Source: CAVWCW01 sp963753615 (lineage in GTDB: Bacteria > Pseudomonadota > Gammaproteobacteria > Chromatiales > Chromatiaceae). Taken from it: a stretch of 64,000 nt of DNA. This document shows positions 63,597-64,000 of this stretch, piece by piece. Within the stretch, counting starts at the first letter, position 1. Each line of letters starts with the position of its first letter. The notes under the pieces were generated by a model. The model ran no database searches. It was given only the letters and a program-made list of their open reading frames with translations, and was not told where the DNA came from. The translations under genes were made by a program, and so were the position numbers. The stretch lies in contig CAVWCW010000021.1 of assembly GCA_963753615.1 (NCBI GenBank), positions 124,001-188,000 of the forward strand, in the 5' to 3' direction.

Positions 63597-64000
63597 ATGG
63601 GTAGGGCACCGGGGGGCAGCCTTCGGGTGCCTATTGCTGTGCTTGGTGCTGATGCCGGCAGGGGTGCGGCGCCGGCACGTGAGTTGGTGGTCATCACCGA
63701 TCTCGAACCGGATGACCGCATCGCACTGCTGCTAGTCGCTGCCCGGTTCAAACCCGCCGAGATCCGATTGGTGGGAACCACCGGAATGCATGCCGGGAGA
63801 AAACAACGGCTGCTGCGGCAATTGCTGGACCAGCTGGGCCTGGGCAAGGTCCCGGCAATCCAGGGCAGTGGAGGCGGCGCCGACGACTACCCTGATATCG
63901 CCTCGTCCAGGGCGGCACGCACCTATGCCCGCGAAGGCGAAGGGCTGCTCCCGGACAGCGAGTTGGCCCGTATCGATTCCGGTCTGCCGCGCTCCAGCGA
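63597..64000 (+). CDS. nucleoside hydrolase-like protein, 5' part only
   Basis: Open from ATG at 63597 (MGRAPGGSLRVPIAVLGADA) to the window edge. After about 30 residues a family-like block appears: ELVVITDLEPDDRIALLLVA, resembling the D-x-E-x-x-D-D metal-binding start of the inosine-uridine nucleoside hydrolase/Sde182-like superfamily. IRLVGTTGMHAGRKQRLLRQ follows, then LLDQLGLGKVPAIQGSGGGA. The N-terminal stretch before it could be a degenerate signal peptide. The substrate is unknown and the call rests on a short region. Confidence 0.55.
   Translation, partial: MGRAPGGSLRVPIAVLGADAGRGAAPARELVVITDLEPDDRIALLLVAARFKPAEIRLVGTTGMHAGRKQRLLRQLLDQLGLGKVPAIQGSGGGADDYPDIASSRAARTYAREGEGLLPDSELARIDSGLPRSS

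Overview
The window is GC-rich, densely coded DNA from what is most likely a gammaproteobacterium. The evidence is gene content: the EF-P lysylation set (epmB, efp, epmA), the cmoA-cmoB wobble-uridine pair, dksA next to gluQRS, truC, rimK, a YnbA/YnbB-type phospholipid pair and MlaE/MCE-type lipid transport. I see no tRNA, rRNA or CRISPR array. Both ends of the window cut a gene (epmB at the left, a nucleoside-hydrolase-like gene at the right).

Layout. 0-2.2 kb: EF-P and its modification enzymes. 2.5-3.9 kb: a degenerate GGDEF-EAL protein. 4.0-7.6 kb: a minus-strand run of aminotransferase, sulfurtransferase, SCO-like protein and phosphatidylserine decarboxylase. 8-20.2 kb: membrane and envelope genes, including two CorA-type transporters, a CNNM-type protein, a CPA2 antiporter, a GluR0-like glutamate-receptor channel, an MscS-like channel, a beta-lactamase-fold hydrolase and RimK. 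20.2-22.4 kb: a decayed defence island (HsdM remnant, frameshifted NERD gene, frameshifted MntA antitoxin with an intact HepT toxin). 22.5-39.6 kb: mostly housekeeping and core genes: cmoAB, a DsbA-like protein, truC, a truncated haemoglobin, a four-gene MCE lipid transporter, gluQRS-dksA, a HAD phosphatase, and an aminotransferase run into a PhoPQ-like two-component system. 39.8-48.3 kb: many exported proteins, among them a caspase-like peptidase, a TlpA fusion, a META lipoprotein, a cupin and a small secreted repeat protein.

48.9-54.1 kb looks like a phospholipid-remodelling operon (YnbB-like CDP-DAG synthase, PlsC-like acyltransferase, YnbA-like CDP-alcohol phosphatidyltransferase) followed by two tandem paralogous lipoprotein alpha/beta-hydrolases and then queC-queE. 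55.7-63 kb is a TIR-rich accessory region. It holds a helical protein of unknown function coupled to a TIR-SLOG protein, a TIR-domain remnant, a membrane-anchored TIR protein in an operon with two exported proteins, and a DUF2235 hydrolase with a LecA-like lectin tail. This TIR-rich stretch is the best candidate for an undescribed immune or signalling system.

A recurring oddity is single-base frameshifts in genes that are otherwise well conserved: NERD, MntA, YnbA, queE twice and TIR-SLOG four times. Most lie between 51.0 and 58.0 kb. They may be assembly errors or real decay, and the sequence alone cannot decide. Short interspersed elements are present: REP-like palindromes, an 80-bp repeat seen twice, and a 151-bp TA-flanked MITE inserted exactly between two genes of the TIR operon.
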